Assembly: GCA_958370785.1 (NCBI GenBank)
Contig: CATXKN010000002.1
Coordinates: forward strand, 248,001 to 312,000
Length of the DNA: 64,000 bases
Direction: 5' to 3'
Source of the DNA: an uncultured Collinsella sp.
GTDB lineage: Bacteria; Actinomycetota; Coriobacteriia; Coriobacteriales; Coriobacteriaceae
The stretch's first letter is position 1; each line of letters starts with the position of its first letter. The notes under the pieces were generated by a model. It was not told the origin of the DNA. It ran no database searches and saw nothing but the letters and a program-made list of their open reading frames with translations. Positions 34,813-42,887 of the stretch are shown here, piece by piece. The translations under genes and the position numbers were made by a program.

Positions 34813-35895
34813 TTGTCTTTATCCCATCCTTTGCCTCGCGAGCTGACGCGTCCCGTGCATGTGGGCGGCGTGCAGATCGGTGGCGGCGCGCCGGTGGTGG
34901 TTCAATCCATGACCTGCACCGATACCGCTGATGCCCAGGCAACGCTTGCGCAAGTGCGTGCTTTGGCGCAGGCTGGCTGCGATATCGTGCGCGTGAGCGT
35001 GCCCACCGAGGCCGCGCTTGAGGGTTTCCGCACCATCTGCGCCGAGTCTCCGGTGCCGATTGTCGCCGATATCCACTTTAACCATAAGTTCGCCATTGGT
35101 GCCGTTGAGGCTGGTGCTGCCAAGCTGCGCATCAATCCCGGCAATATCGGCGATTGGGCCAAGGTTGACGCGGTGATCGATGCTGCGGGTGCCGCGGGCT
35201 GTGCGATTCGTATCGGCGTCAATGCCGGTTCGCTTGAGCAGGATATCGCCGAGCGCGACGACCTCACGCAGCCCGAAAAGCTCGTGATGTCGAGCGAGCG
35301 TTTCGTCAAGCATTTTGAAGACCGCGGCTTTACGAACATTGTGCTTTCGGCCAAGGCCCATAGCGTGCAAACGACGCTCGATACCTATCGAGCCCTGTCG
35401 CGCGAGATTCCCCACGTTCCGCTTCACCTGGGCGTGACGGAGGCCGGAACCAAGCTGCAGGGCACCATCAAGAGCTCGGTGGGACTCGGTATCCTGCTGT
35501 CTGAGGGCATCGGTGACACCATGCGCGTCTCGCTCACGGCCGATCCGGTTGAGGAGCCGCCGGTCGCCTGGGGAATTTTGCAGTCCCTGGGTCTGCGTCG
35601 CCGTGGTCCCGAGATTGTCTCGTGCCCCACGTGCGCCCGCTGCCAGGTTAACCTGATTCCTATCGCCGAGGAAGTAACCGAGCGGCTTAAGAACTATGCC
35701 GCGCCGCTTTCGATTGCCGTCATGGGATGTGCCGTTAATGGCCCCGGTGAGGCTTCTGATGCCGACCTGGGCGTTGCTTGCGGACGTGGTCAGGCCCTGC
35801 TCTTTTCGCATGGCCAGATCATTGGTAAAGTAGCTGAGGATCAAATTGTCGACGCGCTTATGGCTGAGGTCGACAAGCTTATTGAGGAGAAATAA
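34813..35895 (+). CDS. ispG: 4-hydroxy-3-methylbut-2-enyl diphosphate synthase IspG
   Basis: The product is a 360-residue [4Fe-4S] enzyme and the penultimate step of the MEP pathway. It has a TIM barrel (1-250) and a C-terminal domain with cluster cysteines in SCPTCARC and MGCAVNGPGE. PVVVQSMTCTDTADAQAT opens the fold. I chose TTG at 34813, eight bases behind AGGGGAG (34798-34804); the longer frame from 34726 runs back into rseP. proS follows immediately. Confidence 0.95.
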   Translation: MSLSHPLPRELTRPVHVGGVQIGGGAPVVVQSMTCTDTADAQATLAQVRALAQAGCDIVRVSVPTEAALEGFRTICAESPVPIVADIHFNHKFAIGAVEAGAAKLRINPGNIGDWAKVDAVIDAAGAAGCAIRIGVNAGSLEQDIAERDDLTQPEKLVMSSERFVKHFEDRGFTNIVLSAKAHSVQTTLDTYRALSREIPHVPLHLGVTEAGTKLQGTIKSSVGLGILLSEGIGDTMRVSLTADPVEEPPVAWGILQSLGLRRRGPEIVSCPTCARCQVNLIPIAEEVTERLKNYAAPLSIAVMGCAVNGPGEASDADLGVACGRGQALLFSHGQIIGKVAEDQIVDALMAEVDKLIEEK

Positions 35896-37617
35896 ATGAC
35901 CCGAGCAATGTATATGTCTAAGCTCTATGCGCCGACGCTCAAAGAGGATCCGGCCGACGCCGAGCTTGCAAGCCATCGTCTGCTGCTTCGCGCTGGTATG
36001 ATCCGCAAGGAGGCCGCCGGTCTGTATTCCTATCTGCCACTCGCTTGGCGCTCGATTCGCAAGATCGAGAACATCGTGCGCGACGAGATGGATGCTGCCG
36101 GCGCCCAGGAGCTCATGATGCCCATCATGGTCGATGCCGAGCTGTGGCGCGAGTCCGGCCGCATCGATGCCTATGGCAAGGAGCTCGTGCGCTTTGACGA
36201 CCGTCATGGTCGCGAGTTTGTGCTGGGCCCCACGCACGAGGAGACCGTCACGGCCTTGGTGCGCAACGAGCTGCGCTCCTATAAGCAGCTGCCCGTCAAC
36301 CTGTACCACATTCAGGATAAGTTCCGCGATGAGTTCCGTCCCCGCTTTGGCCTGATGCGCGGTCGTGAGTTCATCATGAAGGACGCCTACAGCTTCTCTG
36401 CCACGCAGGAGAGTCTGCAGGAGGAGTACGACAAGATGAAGCAGGCCTACGCTAACATCTGCGAGCGCTGCTACATCAAGGCTCTGCCCGTTGTCGCCGA
36501 CTCCGGCGAGATCGGCGGCGACACCTCCGTCGAGTACATGGCTCTGGCCGACGCCGGTGAGGCCTCGCTCGTCTACTGCGACGACTGCGGCTTTGCTGCC
36601 GATGACGAGGCTGCAAGCACCAAGGTCGTTGTGACCGAGGGCCCCGGCGACGGCACGCTTACTAAGGTCGAGACTCCTGGTATGGGCACCATCGAGGCCG
36701 TCGCCAAGTTCTTCGGCTTCCCCGAGAACGGTACGCGCAAGTCGCTGGCGTTGATCGACGCCGAGGGCAAGCCAGTCGTTGCCATTGTTCCGGGCGACCA
36801 CGAGCTCAATGACTGTAAAGCCGAGCATGTCTTTGGCAAGGGCTATCGTATGATGACCGACGAGGAGCTCCAGACCTACGGTCTGCACAAGGGCTTTATC
36901 GGACCGGTTAACCTGCCCGAGGGAATCCGTCTGGTGTGCGACGAGAGTCTGCGCGAGTCCAAGCAGTGGGCCTGCGGTGCCAACGAGGTTGATTATCACT
37001 TTACCGGTGCCTGCCCCGAGCGTGACTTTACCGTCGACGAGTGGGCCGACCTGGTTACCGTCGTTGCCGGCGATCCCTGCCCGCACTGCGGCAAGCCGCT
37101 TTCCGCTGCTCGCGGTATTGAGGTCTCCCAGGTCTTCCAGCTGGGCACCAAGTACTCCGAGGCCATGGGTGCCACCTTTATGGACGAGGACGGCAAGGAG
37201 AAGCCGCTTATCATGGGTTGCTACGGCGTTGGCGTGTCTCGCTCGCTCGCTGCCGTCGTGGAGCAGCACAACGACGAGCACGGCATCGTCTGGCCGGTCT
37301 CCGTTGCCCCGTACGAGGTTGCTGTGATTCCGCTCGACCCCAAGAAGGAGGAGTGTGCTTCCGTCTGCGAGCAGATCGTTGATGGTCTGTGCAGCGAGGG
37401 TATCGAGGTCGTCGTCGACGACCGTGACGAGCGTCCCGGCTTTAAGTTTGCCGACAACGACCTTATGGGTTTCCCGTATCAGGTCGTTCTGGGTAAGCGT
37501 GGCCTCAAGAATGGCACGGTGGAGCTCAAGGACCGTGCTACCGGCGAGCGTGAGGACGTGGCGATCGACGAGGTTGTCACCAAGGTTGCCGAGCTTGTGA
37601 AGGCGGCCCGTCGTTAA
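35896..37617 (+). CDS. proS: Proline--tRNA ligase (bacterial type)
   Basis: The product is a 573-residue class II synthetase. It has the catalytic core (motif 1 near LPLAWRSIRKIENIVRDEM; motif 2 FRDEFRPRFGLMRGREFIMKDAYSF), the editing INS domain (about 225-390), motif 3 GCYGVGVSRSLAAVVEQ, and the anticodon-binding domain ending EVVTKVAELVKAARR. The INS domain marks it as the bacterial rather than the archaeal-like form. The ATG begins directly after the ispG TAA. Strong terminators follow. Confidence 0.97.
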   Translation: MTRAMYMSKLYAPTLKEDPADAELASHRLLLRAGMIRKEAAGLYSYLPLAWRSIRKIENIVRDEMDAAGAQELMMPIMVDAELWRESGRIDAYGKELVRFDDRHGREFVLGPTHEETVTALVRNELRSYKQLPVNLYHIQDKFRDEFRPRFGLMRGREFIMKDAYSFSATQESLQEEYDKMKQAYANICERCYIKALPVVADSGEIGGDTSVEYMALADAGEASLVYCDDCGFAADDEAASTKVVVTEGPGDGTLTKVETPGMGTIEAVAKFFGFPENGTRKSLALIDAEGKPVVAIVPGDHELNDCKAEHVFGKGYRMMTDEELQTYGLHKGFIGPVNLPEGIRLVCDESLRESKQWACGANEVDYHFTGACPERDFTVDEWADLVTVVAGDPCPHCGKPLSAARGIEVSQVFQLGTKYSEAMGATFMDEDGKEKPLIMGCYGVGVSRSLAAVVEQHNDEHGIVWPVSVAPYEVAVIPLDPKKEECASVCEQIVDGLCSEGIEVVVDDRDERPGFKFADNDLMGFPYQVVLGKRGLKNGTVELKDRATGEREDVAIDEVVTKVAELVKAARR

Positions 37618-37647
37618 TCTACGATTTCGCTTGTAGTTCGATATACG

Positions 37648-37696
37648 GGACGGCCCCGCATTTCTCCAGATAGGGGAGATGCGGGGCCGTCCTTTT
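37648..37696 (+). terminator. Intrinsic terminator after proS
   Basis: A 14-bp stem GGACGGCCCCGCAT (37648-37661) with ATGCGGGGCCGTCC (37679-37692) is extended inside by CTCC/GGAG. TTTT follows. Confidence 0.93.
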
Positions 37697-37720
37697 ATCT
37701 TATCGGCGTGCACAATCGCT

Positions 37721-37766
37721 AAAAGGAAAACCCCACAGCCCATTTGAGCTGCGGGGTTTTCCTCTG
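37721..37766 (-). terminator. Terminator of the APH-fold gene, possibly bidirectional
   Basis: GGAAAACCCC (37725-37734) and GGGGTTTTCC (37753-37762) pair, with CAGC/GCTG inside. AAAA at 37721-37724 gives a U tract on the minus strand. It stands between the convergent proS and kinase genes. Confidence 0.85.
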
Positions 37767-37797
37767 TGCCTCCGATGCGAAATAAATCGCTCAGATA

Positions 37798-38562
37798 TTA
37801 CTGATAATCGACGACGTCGATCCAGTTCTTAAGGAACTCATCGTTCACGTTGCGCTTACGAGCGAGCTCGGAAGCGGCGACGATGCTCGTCCACTGACGC
37901 ACGACCTGCATGGGCATGTCGGCGCGGTCGCAGTAGAGCTCCAGGTAGGCCTCGGCCTGGTCCTTACTGTTGAGGGCAAAGAGCAGGTAGGTGGTGGCAA
38001 CGTCGGCAGCAGGGGAGCCCTGGGTGGCGTGTGCCCAGTCGCAGACGTACAGCTGGCCATCGTCGCCGACGATGACGTTGGAGGGGTTGAAGTCGCCGTG
38101 GCAGACCTTGAACTCCTTGGTCATGCCGTCCAGACGCTCCTGAAGGTTGTAGCGCGTGGTGGCATTGAGCTGATCGAGGCTGTCGATCATGCGGGCGAAC
38201 TTATCGCGCTGACGGTTGAGCAGCGGGGAGGTGTAGCCGTGAATCTCGATCTGGAGGTCGACGAACATCTCGAGGTACTCACCAAAGCGCTGGGGCTCGG
38301 CAGTCATCTTCTCGGCAAGGGTAGTGCCCGGAACCTTCTCGGTCACGAGCGCCCAGCCGTTGGCGTTCTCGAGCTGAGAAACCTCGAGAGCCTTGGGGCT
38401 GCGGATGCCGCACTCATTGATGCGGGCAAGATTCAAAGCCTCGTTGAACACGTCGGAGACGGGCTTGGTCTCGTTAAAGACCTTGACGATCTTGTCGCCC
38501 AGGTCGTAAACGACCTTGTTGCCACGACGGACGAGCTCGGTCTTGGAATCGGGGAGCAGCAT
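37798..38562 (-). CDS. APH/choline-kinase-fold phosphotransferase of unknown substrate
   Basis: The product is a 254-residue soluble kinase-like protein. The catalytic loop is HGDFNPSN (155-162, base Asp157), and the metal-binding aspartate is Asp175 in YVCDWAHAT. An N-lobe lysine lies in GDKIVKVFNE (about 22-31). No signal or membrane segment is seen. It is the second gene of the adhE unit, 88 bases downstream with a strong hairpin between. Small-molecule kinases of this fold act on amino sugars, choline, thiamine or aminoglycosides; nothing here fixes the substrate, and a resistance role should not be assumed. A start at 38562 follows AAAGGATGC. Confidence 0.8.
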   Translation of the reverse strand: MLLPDSKTELVRRGNKVVYDLGDKIVKVFNETKPVSDVFNEALNLARINECGIRSPKALEVSQLENANGWALVTEKVPGTTLAEKMTAEPQRFGEYLEMFVDLQIEIHGYTSPLLNRQRDKFARMIDSLDQLNATTRYNLQERLDGMTKEFKVCHGDFNPSNVIVGDDGQLYVCDWAHATQGSPAADVATTYLLFALNSKDQAEAYLELYCDRADMPMQVVRQWTSIVAASELARKRNVNDEFLKNWIDVVDYQ

Positions 38563-38596
38563 GATTGCATCCTTTCAACGATGCGATAGAAGCAAC

Positions 38597-38630
38597 GGCG
38601 GGGGCGTGCGTACACCCGTGCACCCCCGCC
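38597..38630 (-). other. Strong hairpin between adhE and the kinase gene
   Basis: GGCGGGGG (38597-38604) pairs with CCCCCGCC (38623-38630), with GTGC/GCAC inside. No U tract follows on the minus strand, so an mRNA-stability or partial-termination element fits better than a full terminator. Confidence 0.6.
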
Positions 38631-38650
38631 GCAAATAACCGTGCTAAAAA

Positions 38651-41299
38651 CTAGCAGACGGCGTAGTCCTGGGGCTCGCGGCCGTAGTAGGCGTCCAGGT
38701 AGAGCTCCTTGATCTCGCTCATGAGCGGGTAGCGCGGGTTAGCGCCGGTGCACTGGTCGTTGAATGCCTGCTCGGTCATCTCGTCGAGGGTGTCGAGGAA
38801 GTACTGCTCGTCAACACCGTAGTCGGCGATGGTCTTCTTGACACCGATGAAGTCCTTGAGCTCCTCGAGCTTCGTGATGAAGTTCTCGAAGACCTCCTTG
38901 TCGTCCTTGCCCTCGATGCCGCAGTACTTGGCGATCTCGGCGTAGTTGTGCAGTGCGTTGGGGTAAGGATACTGCGAGAAGGTACCCATCTTGACGGGAG
39001 CCTCGGCGGCGTTGTAGCGCATGACGCGAGTCAGGATGACGGCGTTGGCGAGACCGTGGGGCAGGTGATGGAAGGCGCCGAGCTTGTGGGCCATGGAGTG
39101 GTTGAGGCCCAGGAAGGCGTTGGCGAAGGCCATACCGGCCATGCAGGAGGCGTTGTGCATCTCCTCGCGGGCATGCGGGTCCTTGGCGCCGTTCGTGAAG
39201 CTGGAGGGCAGGTTCTCAAAGACGAGCTTGGCAGCGCGCTCGGAGAGGCCCTTGGTGTAGTCGGAAGCCATGATGGAGACATAGGACTCGATGGCGTGGG
39301 TCATGACGTCGATGCCGGAGGCAGCGGTCAGGCCGCGCGGGGCGGTCATGCAGTTGTCGGCGTCGACGATAGCCATGTTGGGGAGCAGCGCGTAGTCGGC
39401 GAGCGGCCACTTGATGCCGGTCTCCTTGTCGGTGATGATGGCGAACGGCGTGCACTCGGAGCCGGTACCCGAGGAGGTCGGGACGGCGACGAAGTAGGCC
39501 TTCTTGCCCATCTCGGGGAAGGTGAAGATACGCTTGCGGATGTCCATGAAGTCCATGGCCATGTCCTCGAACTTGCACTCGGGGTGCTCGTACATCATCC
39601 ACATGATCTTGCCGGCGTCCATAGCGGAGCCACCGCCGACGGCGATGATGACGTCCGGCTCAAAGAGAGCCATCTGCTTGGCGCCGCGACGTGCGCACTG
39701 CAGCGACGGATCGGGCTCGACGTCGTAGAAGCAGTCGTGGGCGATGCCCATCTCGTCGAGCTTGGCCTCGATGGCGCGGGTGTTGCCATTCTTGAAGAGG
39801 AACTGGTCGGTGACGATGAAGGCGCGCTTCTTGCCCATGACGGTGCCGAGCTCGTCGAGGGCGACGGGCGTGGAACCCTTCTTGAAGTAGACCTTCTCGG
39901 GAGCGCGGAACCACAGCATGTTCTCACGGCGCTCGGCCACAGTCTTAACGTTGATCAAGTGCTTCACCCCAACGTTCTCGGAGACGGAGTTGCCGCCCCA
40001 GGAGCCGCAGCCCAGGGTCAGAGACGGCTTCATGCCAAAGTTGTACAGGTCACCGATGCCGCCGTGCGAGGACGGGGTGTTGATGACGATACGGCAGGCC
40101 TTCATGACGTGCTCGAACAGGCTGATCTTCTCGGCCTGGGCGGGGTGCACGTACAGAGAGGCGGTGTGGCCCGGGCCACCGGCGAGCACCAGGTGCTCGG
40201 CCTTGTCGACGGCCTCCTGGAAGTCCTTGGCGTGGTACATGGCCAGGACCGGGGAGAGCTTCTCGTGGGAGAACTCTTCCTTGGCGGGGTCGGTGGAGGT
40301 GACCTCGGCGATCAGGATCTTGGTCTTGGCGGGAACCTCGATGCCGGCGAGCTCGGCGATCTTGGCGGCAGCCATGCCGGGGATGCGGTGATCGAGGGCG
40401 CCGTTCTTGAACATGGCAGCACGCAGGGCCTCCATCTCGGCACCCTGCTTGACGAAGTAGCAGCCGCGCTTCTGGAACTCGGCCTTAACCTGGTCATAGA
40501 TGGTGTCGATAACGGTCACGGACTGCTCGGAAGCGCAGATCATGCCGTTGTCGAAGGTCTTGGAGTGGATGATGGAGTTGACGGCGAGCAGCACGTCGGC
40601 GGTGTCGTCGATGACGACCGGGGTGTTACCGGCGCCGACGCCCAGGGCGGGCTTGCCCGAGGAGTAGGCGGCCTTGACCATGCCCGGGCCACCGGTGGCG
40701 AGGATGATGTCGACGTCGCGCATGACCATGTTGGTCAGCTCGATGGAGGGGACGTCGACCCAGCCGATGATGCCCTCGGGGGCGCCAGCCTTGACGGCGG
40801 CGTCAAGCACGAGCTTGGCGGCGGCGATGGTGCACTTGGCGGCAGCCGGGTGCGGGGAGATGATGATGGCGTTGCGGGTCTTCAGGCTGATCAGCGTCTT
40901 GAAGATCGCGGTGGAGGTGGGGTTGGTCGTCGGGATGACGGCACCCACGATACCGATGGGCTCGGCGATCTTGGTGATGCCGTAGGCCTCGTCGCGCTCC
41001 AGGACACCACAGGTCTTGGTGTTCTTGTAAGCGTTGTAGATGTACTCTGCGGCGTAGTGGTTCTTGATGACCTTGTCCTCAAGAACGCCGCGGCCGGTCT
41101 CCTCGATGGCCATCTTCGCCAACGGGATACGAGCCTTGTTGGCGGCCATGGCGGCCTCATAGAAGATCTTGTCGACCTGCTCCTGCGTGTACGTAGCAAA
41201 AAGCGCCTGGGCCTCTCGCATCTGAGCGAGCTTAGCCTCAAGCGCCTCTACGTTGTCCACAATTGCGGGAGTAGTGTTTTCCGGTGACTTTTTCACCAT
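38651..41299 (-). CDS. adhE: Bifunctional acetaldehyde-CoA/alcohol dehydrogenase
   Basis: The product is an 882-residue fermentative enzyme that reduces acetyl-CoA to ethanol with two NADH and forms spirosomes. The N-terminal ALDH domain (1-445) carries the catalytic Cys255 in NGMICASEQS. A linker leads to the iron-dependent ADH domain (about 460-870), with GGGSAMDAGK, SSGTGSECTPFA and histidine ligands in HAIESYVS and HKLGAFHHLPHG. The ATG follows AAGGAGACACAA. It shows a fermentative anaerobe. No Rex-type site is recognisable upstream, but a 12-bp dyad lies at 41392-41421. Confidence 0.97.
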   Translation of the reverse strand: MVKKSPENTTPAIVDNVEALEAKLAQMREAQALFATYTQEQVDKIFYEAAMAANKARIPLAKMAIEETGRGVLEDKVIKNHYAAEYIYNAYKNTKTCGVLERDEAYGITKIAEPIGIVGAVIPTTNPTSTAIFKTLISLKTRNAIIISPHPAAAKCTIAAAKLVLDAAVKAGAPEGIIGWVDVPSIELTNMVMRDVDIILATGGPGMVKAAYSSGKPALGVGAGNTPVVIDDTADVLLAVNSIIHSKTFDNGMICASEQSVTVIDTIYDQVKAEFQKRGCYFVKQGAEMEALRAAMFKNGALDHRIPGMAAAKIAELAGIEVPAKTKILIAEVTSTDPAKEEFSHEKLSPVLAMYHAKDFQEAVDKAEHLVLAGGPGHTASLYVHPAQAEKISLFEHVMKACRIVINTPSSHGGIGDLYNFGMKPSLTLGCGSWGGNSVSENVGVKHLINVKTVAERRENMLWFRAPEKVYFKKGSTPVALDELGTVMGKKRAFIVTDQFLFKNGNTRAIEAKLDEMGIAHDCFYDVEPDPSLQCARRGAKQMALFEPDVIIAVGGGSAMDAGKIMWMMYEHPECKFEDMAMDFMDIRKRIFTFPEMGKKAYFVAVPTSSGTGSECTPFAIITDKETGIKWPLADYALLPNMAIVDADNCMTAPRGLTAASGIDVMTHAIESYVSIMASDYTKGLSERAAKLVFENLPSSFTNGAKDPHAREEMHNASCMAGMAFANAFLGLNHSMAHKLGAFHHLPHGLANAVILTRVMRYNAAEAPVKMGTFSQYPYPNALHNYAEIAKYCGIEGKDDKEVFENFITKLEELKDFIGVKKTIADYGVDEQYFLDTLDEMTEQAFNDQCTGANPRYPLMSEIKELYLDAYYGREPQDYAVC

Positions 41300-41556
41300 T
41301 TGTGTCTCCTTGCGATCGGAGATTTACCCTACGCCTTGCATGATAGCAAGAAATTATTCGGCGAACGGTCAGATTCCCGTAAAAGGCATACTAAAACGCT
41401 TCAACTAGATGAAGCGTTTTAACTAAAACTATTAAACTATCCGCCTGCCGCATCGCCTCAATTATTGGGCACAGGTCAAGCTACAAGGCATATCAGCTGA
41501 GCTATGATCCCTTTGACATCTGCAAACACTCATGTAAGTCTGTTGCCAATGAGTGC
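41300..41556 (-). promoter_or_regulatory. adhE upstream region with a perfect 12-bp dyad
   Basis: No gene lies here. TAAAACGCTTCA (41392-41403) and TGAAGCGTTTTA (41410-41421) are perfect inverted repeats around a 6-base centre, 93 bases upstream of the adhE start: a candidate operator. On the minus strand TATCAT (41345-41340) is a possible -10 box, and it is flanked by CTTGC/GCAAG arms (41335-41339, 41346-41350). No good -35 box is seen. The stretch 41422-41556 shows nothing I can name. Confidence 0.5.
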
Positions 41557-41589
41557 AAAAAGGCGCCCTCCGTATGGGAGGACGCCTTT
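41557..41589 (-). terminator. Intrinsic terminator after rpmB
   Basis: AAAGGCG-C-CCTCC (41559-41571) pairs with GGAGG-A-CGCCTTT (41577-41589). The As at 41557-41561 provide the U tract on the minus strand. The 68 bases between it and the rpmB stop hold no feature. Confidence 0.85.
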
Positions 41590-41657
41590 GGTAAGTTCTA
41601 TGTGAACGCGAGGTCTTTGACCCGGAGAGTCCGAGGTTCTTGTTGGTAAGACCTTAT

Positions 41658-41846
41658 TTAGGAGCGCGCAACCTTGCCGGACTTGAGGCAGGTGGAGCAA
41701 ACGTTCATCTTGCGACGGTGACCATCGACGACGACGTAGACGCGCTGGATGTTGGGGCGGAACTTACGGTTGGTGACGCGGTGAGAGTGGCTGATGGAGC
41801 GACCGGCAACGGGGTGCTTACCGCAAACTTCGCAAACTTTGGACAT
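41658..41846 (-). CDS. rpmB: 50S ribosomal protein bL28, zinc-ribbon form
   Basis: The product is a 62-residue large-subunit protein. SKVCEVCGKHPVAG and NVCSTCLKSGKVA give four cysteines (5, 8, 50, 53), which is the C+ zinc-binding form. HSHRVTNRKFRPNIQRV is typical. The ATG at 41846 follows AAGGAGGG; a longer frame to 41918 adds 24 non-conserved residues. It is a single-gene unit, divergent from pyrR, with nested inverted repeats at its promoter. Confidence 0.97.
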   Translation of the reverse strand: MSKVCEVCGKHPVAGRSISHSHRVTNRKFRPNIQRVYVVVDGHRRKMNVCSTCLKSGKVARS

Positions 41847-41900
41847 AACTGACCCTCCTTGGGCGACAAACGAACATGTCGCGTTAACAAACAAGCCTGA

Positions 41901-41944
41901 ACTATAGCACAGAAGCATGTCTCTGTGCGCAATCTACACAGAGA
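41901..41944 (-). promoter_or_regulatory. rpmB promoter with nested CACAGA/TCTGTG dyads
   Basis: TATAGT (minus strand, 41906-41901) is a -10 box. Directly upstream GCACAGA (41907-41913) pairs with TCTGTGC (41922-41928), and TCTCTGTG (41920-41927) pairs with CACAGAGA (41937-41944). The middle half-site is shared, so three half-sites alternate about 14-15 bases apart over the -35 region. Confidence 0.5.
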
Positions 41945-42298
41945 TATTTCTCTTTTGGCGATAGTGCCCACGCCACGGCCCTGGACGTAGATCCGATTTG
42001 CGTGCAGCAGAGGGGATTATGCCAGCTCGCAACAAGGTTTTCAAGCGCGTCCCACAAATATATATAGGTTTATGGAGCGATTGGCTCCGTTTACGGATTG
42101 ACTAGTATTTATGCTCGCAATTGAGCCCGATGTTGGCTACACTACGCCTTGACCATTAAAGGGGTACGAGATACCCACATGGAATTACATAGCTGTCAAT
42201 GAGCAGTACTTCCTGTGGGTGTCTGGTTCCGCTTTGAGCGGTCGGGCATCTATTTTTTTGACTGTGTCAGCAGTCAAGACATGTGAGGAAGGAGATCG
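41945..42298 (+). promoter_or_regulatory. pyrR upstream region: possible promoter and folded leader
   Basis: No gene is seen here. TTGGCT (42081-42086) and TAGTAT (42103-42108), 16 bases apart, are a possible promoter. The leader can fold in competing ways: GGGTA (42162-42166) with TACCC (42172-42176), or GATACCCACA (42170-42179) with TGTGGGTGTC (42214-42223). CCGCT/AGCGG (42229-42241), a run of seven Ts (42253-42259) and the hairpin TTGACTG/CAGTCAA (42258-42277) follow. TCCTGTGGGT (42211-42220) partly resembles the PyrR-binding loop consensus. The pyrR binding site GGAAGGAG is near 42287-42294. Confidence 0.45.
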
Positions 42299-42883
42299 AT
42301 GGGCACGACTTCCCCCAAGGCGGTCATCATGGACGAGACCGCCGTCAACCGAGCGATGACCCGCATCGCGCACGAGATTCTCGAGCGCAACGAGGGCTGT
42401 GAAGACCTCGCTCTGGTCGGCATCGTCACGCGCGGCGACCTTCTGGCAAAGAAGCTCGCCGAGGCGATCAAGGAGATCGAGGGTGTCGACGTTCCGCTCG
42501 GCAGCCTGGACATCAGCTTCTATCGCGATGACTATGCGACCAATTTCGCTCCCGCGATCCACGCTACCAACATTCCTTTCAGCGTCGACGGCAAGCGCGT
42601 CGTGCTGGTGGACGACATCCTGTACACGGGTCGCACCATCCGCGCCGCTCTGGACGCCGTTATGGACCTGGGCCGTCCGAGCCGAGTCGAGCTGGCAGTT
42701 CTCGTTGACCGCGGTCACCGCGAGCTCCCTATCTCGCCGGACTTTGTCGGCAAGAACGTTCCCTCGTCGCACGAGGAGAACGTGCACCTATATATGAAGG
42801 AAGTCGACGGCCGTACCGCTGTCGAAATCAACGACGTCGCGCCGGGTTCCCACGTGGGCTCCGCGCCGCTGGGAGGTGAGTAG
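42299..42883 (+). CDS. pyrR: Pyrimidine operon regulator / uracil phosphoribosyltransferase PyrR
   Basis: The product is a 194-residue UMP-sensing RNA-binding protein of the PRTase fold; some members also convert uracil to UMP. The PRPP loop is VVLVDDILYTGRT (101-113). KAVIMDETAVNRAMTRIAHEI at the N-terminus is typical. The ATG at 42299 follows GGAAGGAG. It heads the pyr cluster, so control of the cluster by PyrR binding to the leader is expected. The stop is four bases before the pyrB start. Confidence 0.95.
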   Translation: MGTTSPKAVIMDETAVNRAMTRIAHEILERNEGCEDLALVGIVTRGDLLAKKLAEAIKEIEGVDVPLGSLDISFYRDDYATNFAPAIHATNIPFSVDGKRVVLVDDILYTGRTIRAALDAVMDLGRPSRVELAVLVDRGHRELPISPDFVGKNVPSSHEENVHLYMKEVDGRTAVEINDVAPGSHVGSAPLGGE

Positions 42884-42887
42884 TACC

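Noticed and set aside
34819..37743. 974-codon open frame on the minus strand across ispG and proS
   Set aside because: It is an antisense shadow of two clear genes, with low-complexity composition and no known fold or ribosome binding site.
38948..41287. 779-codon open frame on the plus strand opposite adhE
   Set aside because: It mirrors the codon periodicity of adhE in high-GC DNA, has a skewed Gly/Val/Leu/Asp composition and no recognisable domain, and adhE is certain.
41300..41450. Rex operator before adhE
   Set aside because: Nothing close to TTGTGAA-N4-TTCACAA is present; the dyad at 41392-41421 has a different sequence.
41440..41657. tRNA-like or small RNA gene between adhE and rpmB
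   Set aside because: Short GTCCGAGG and GAGCTA pieces looked tRNA-like, but no cloverleaf, acceptor stem or anticodon arm can be built.
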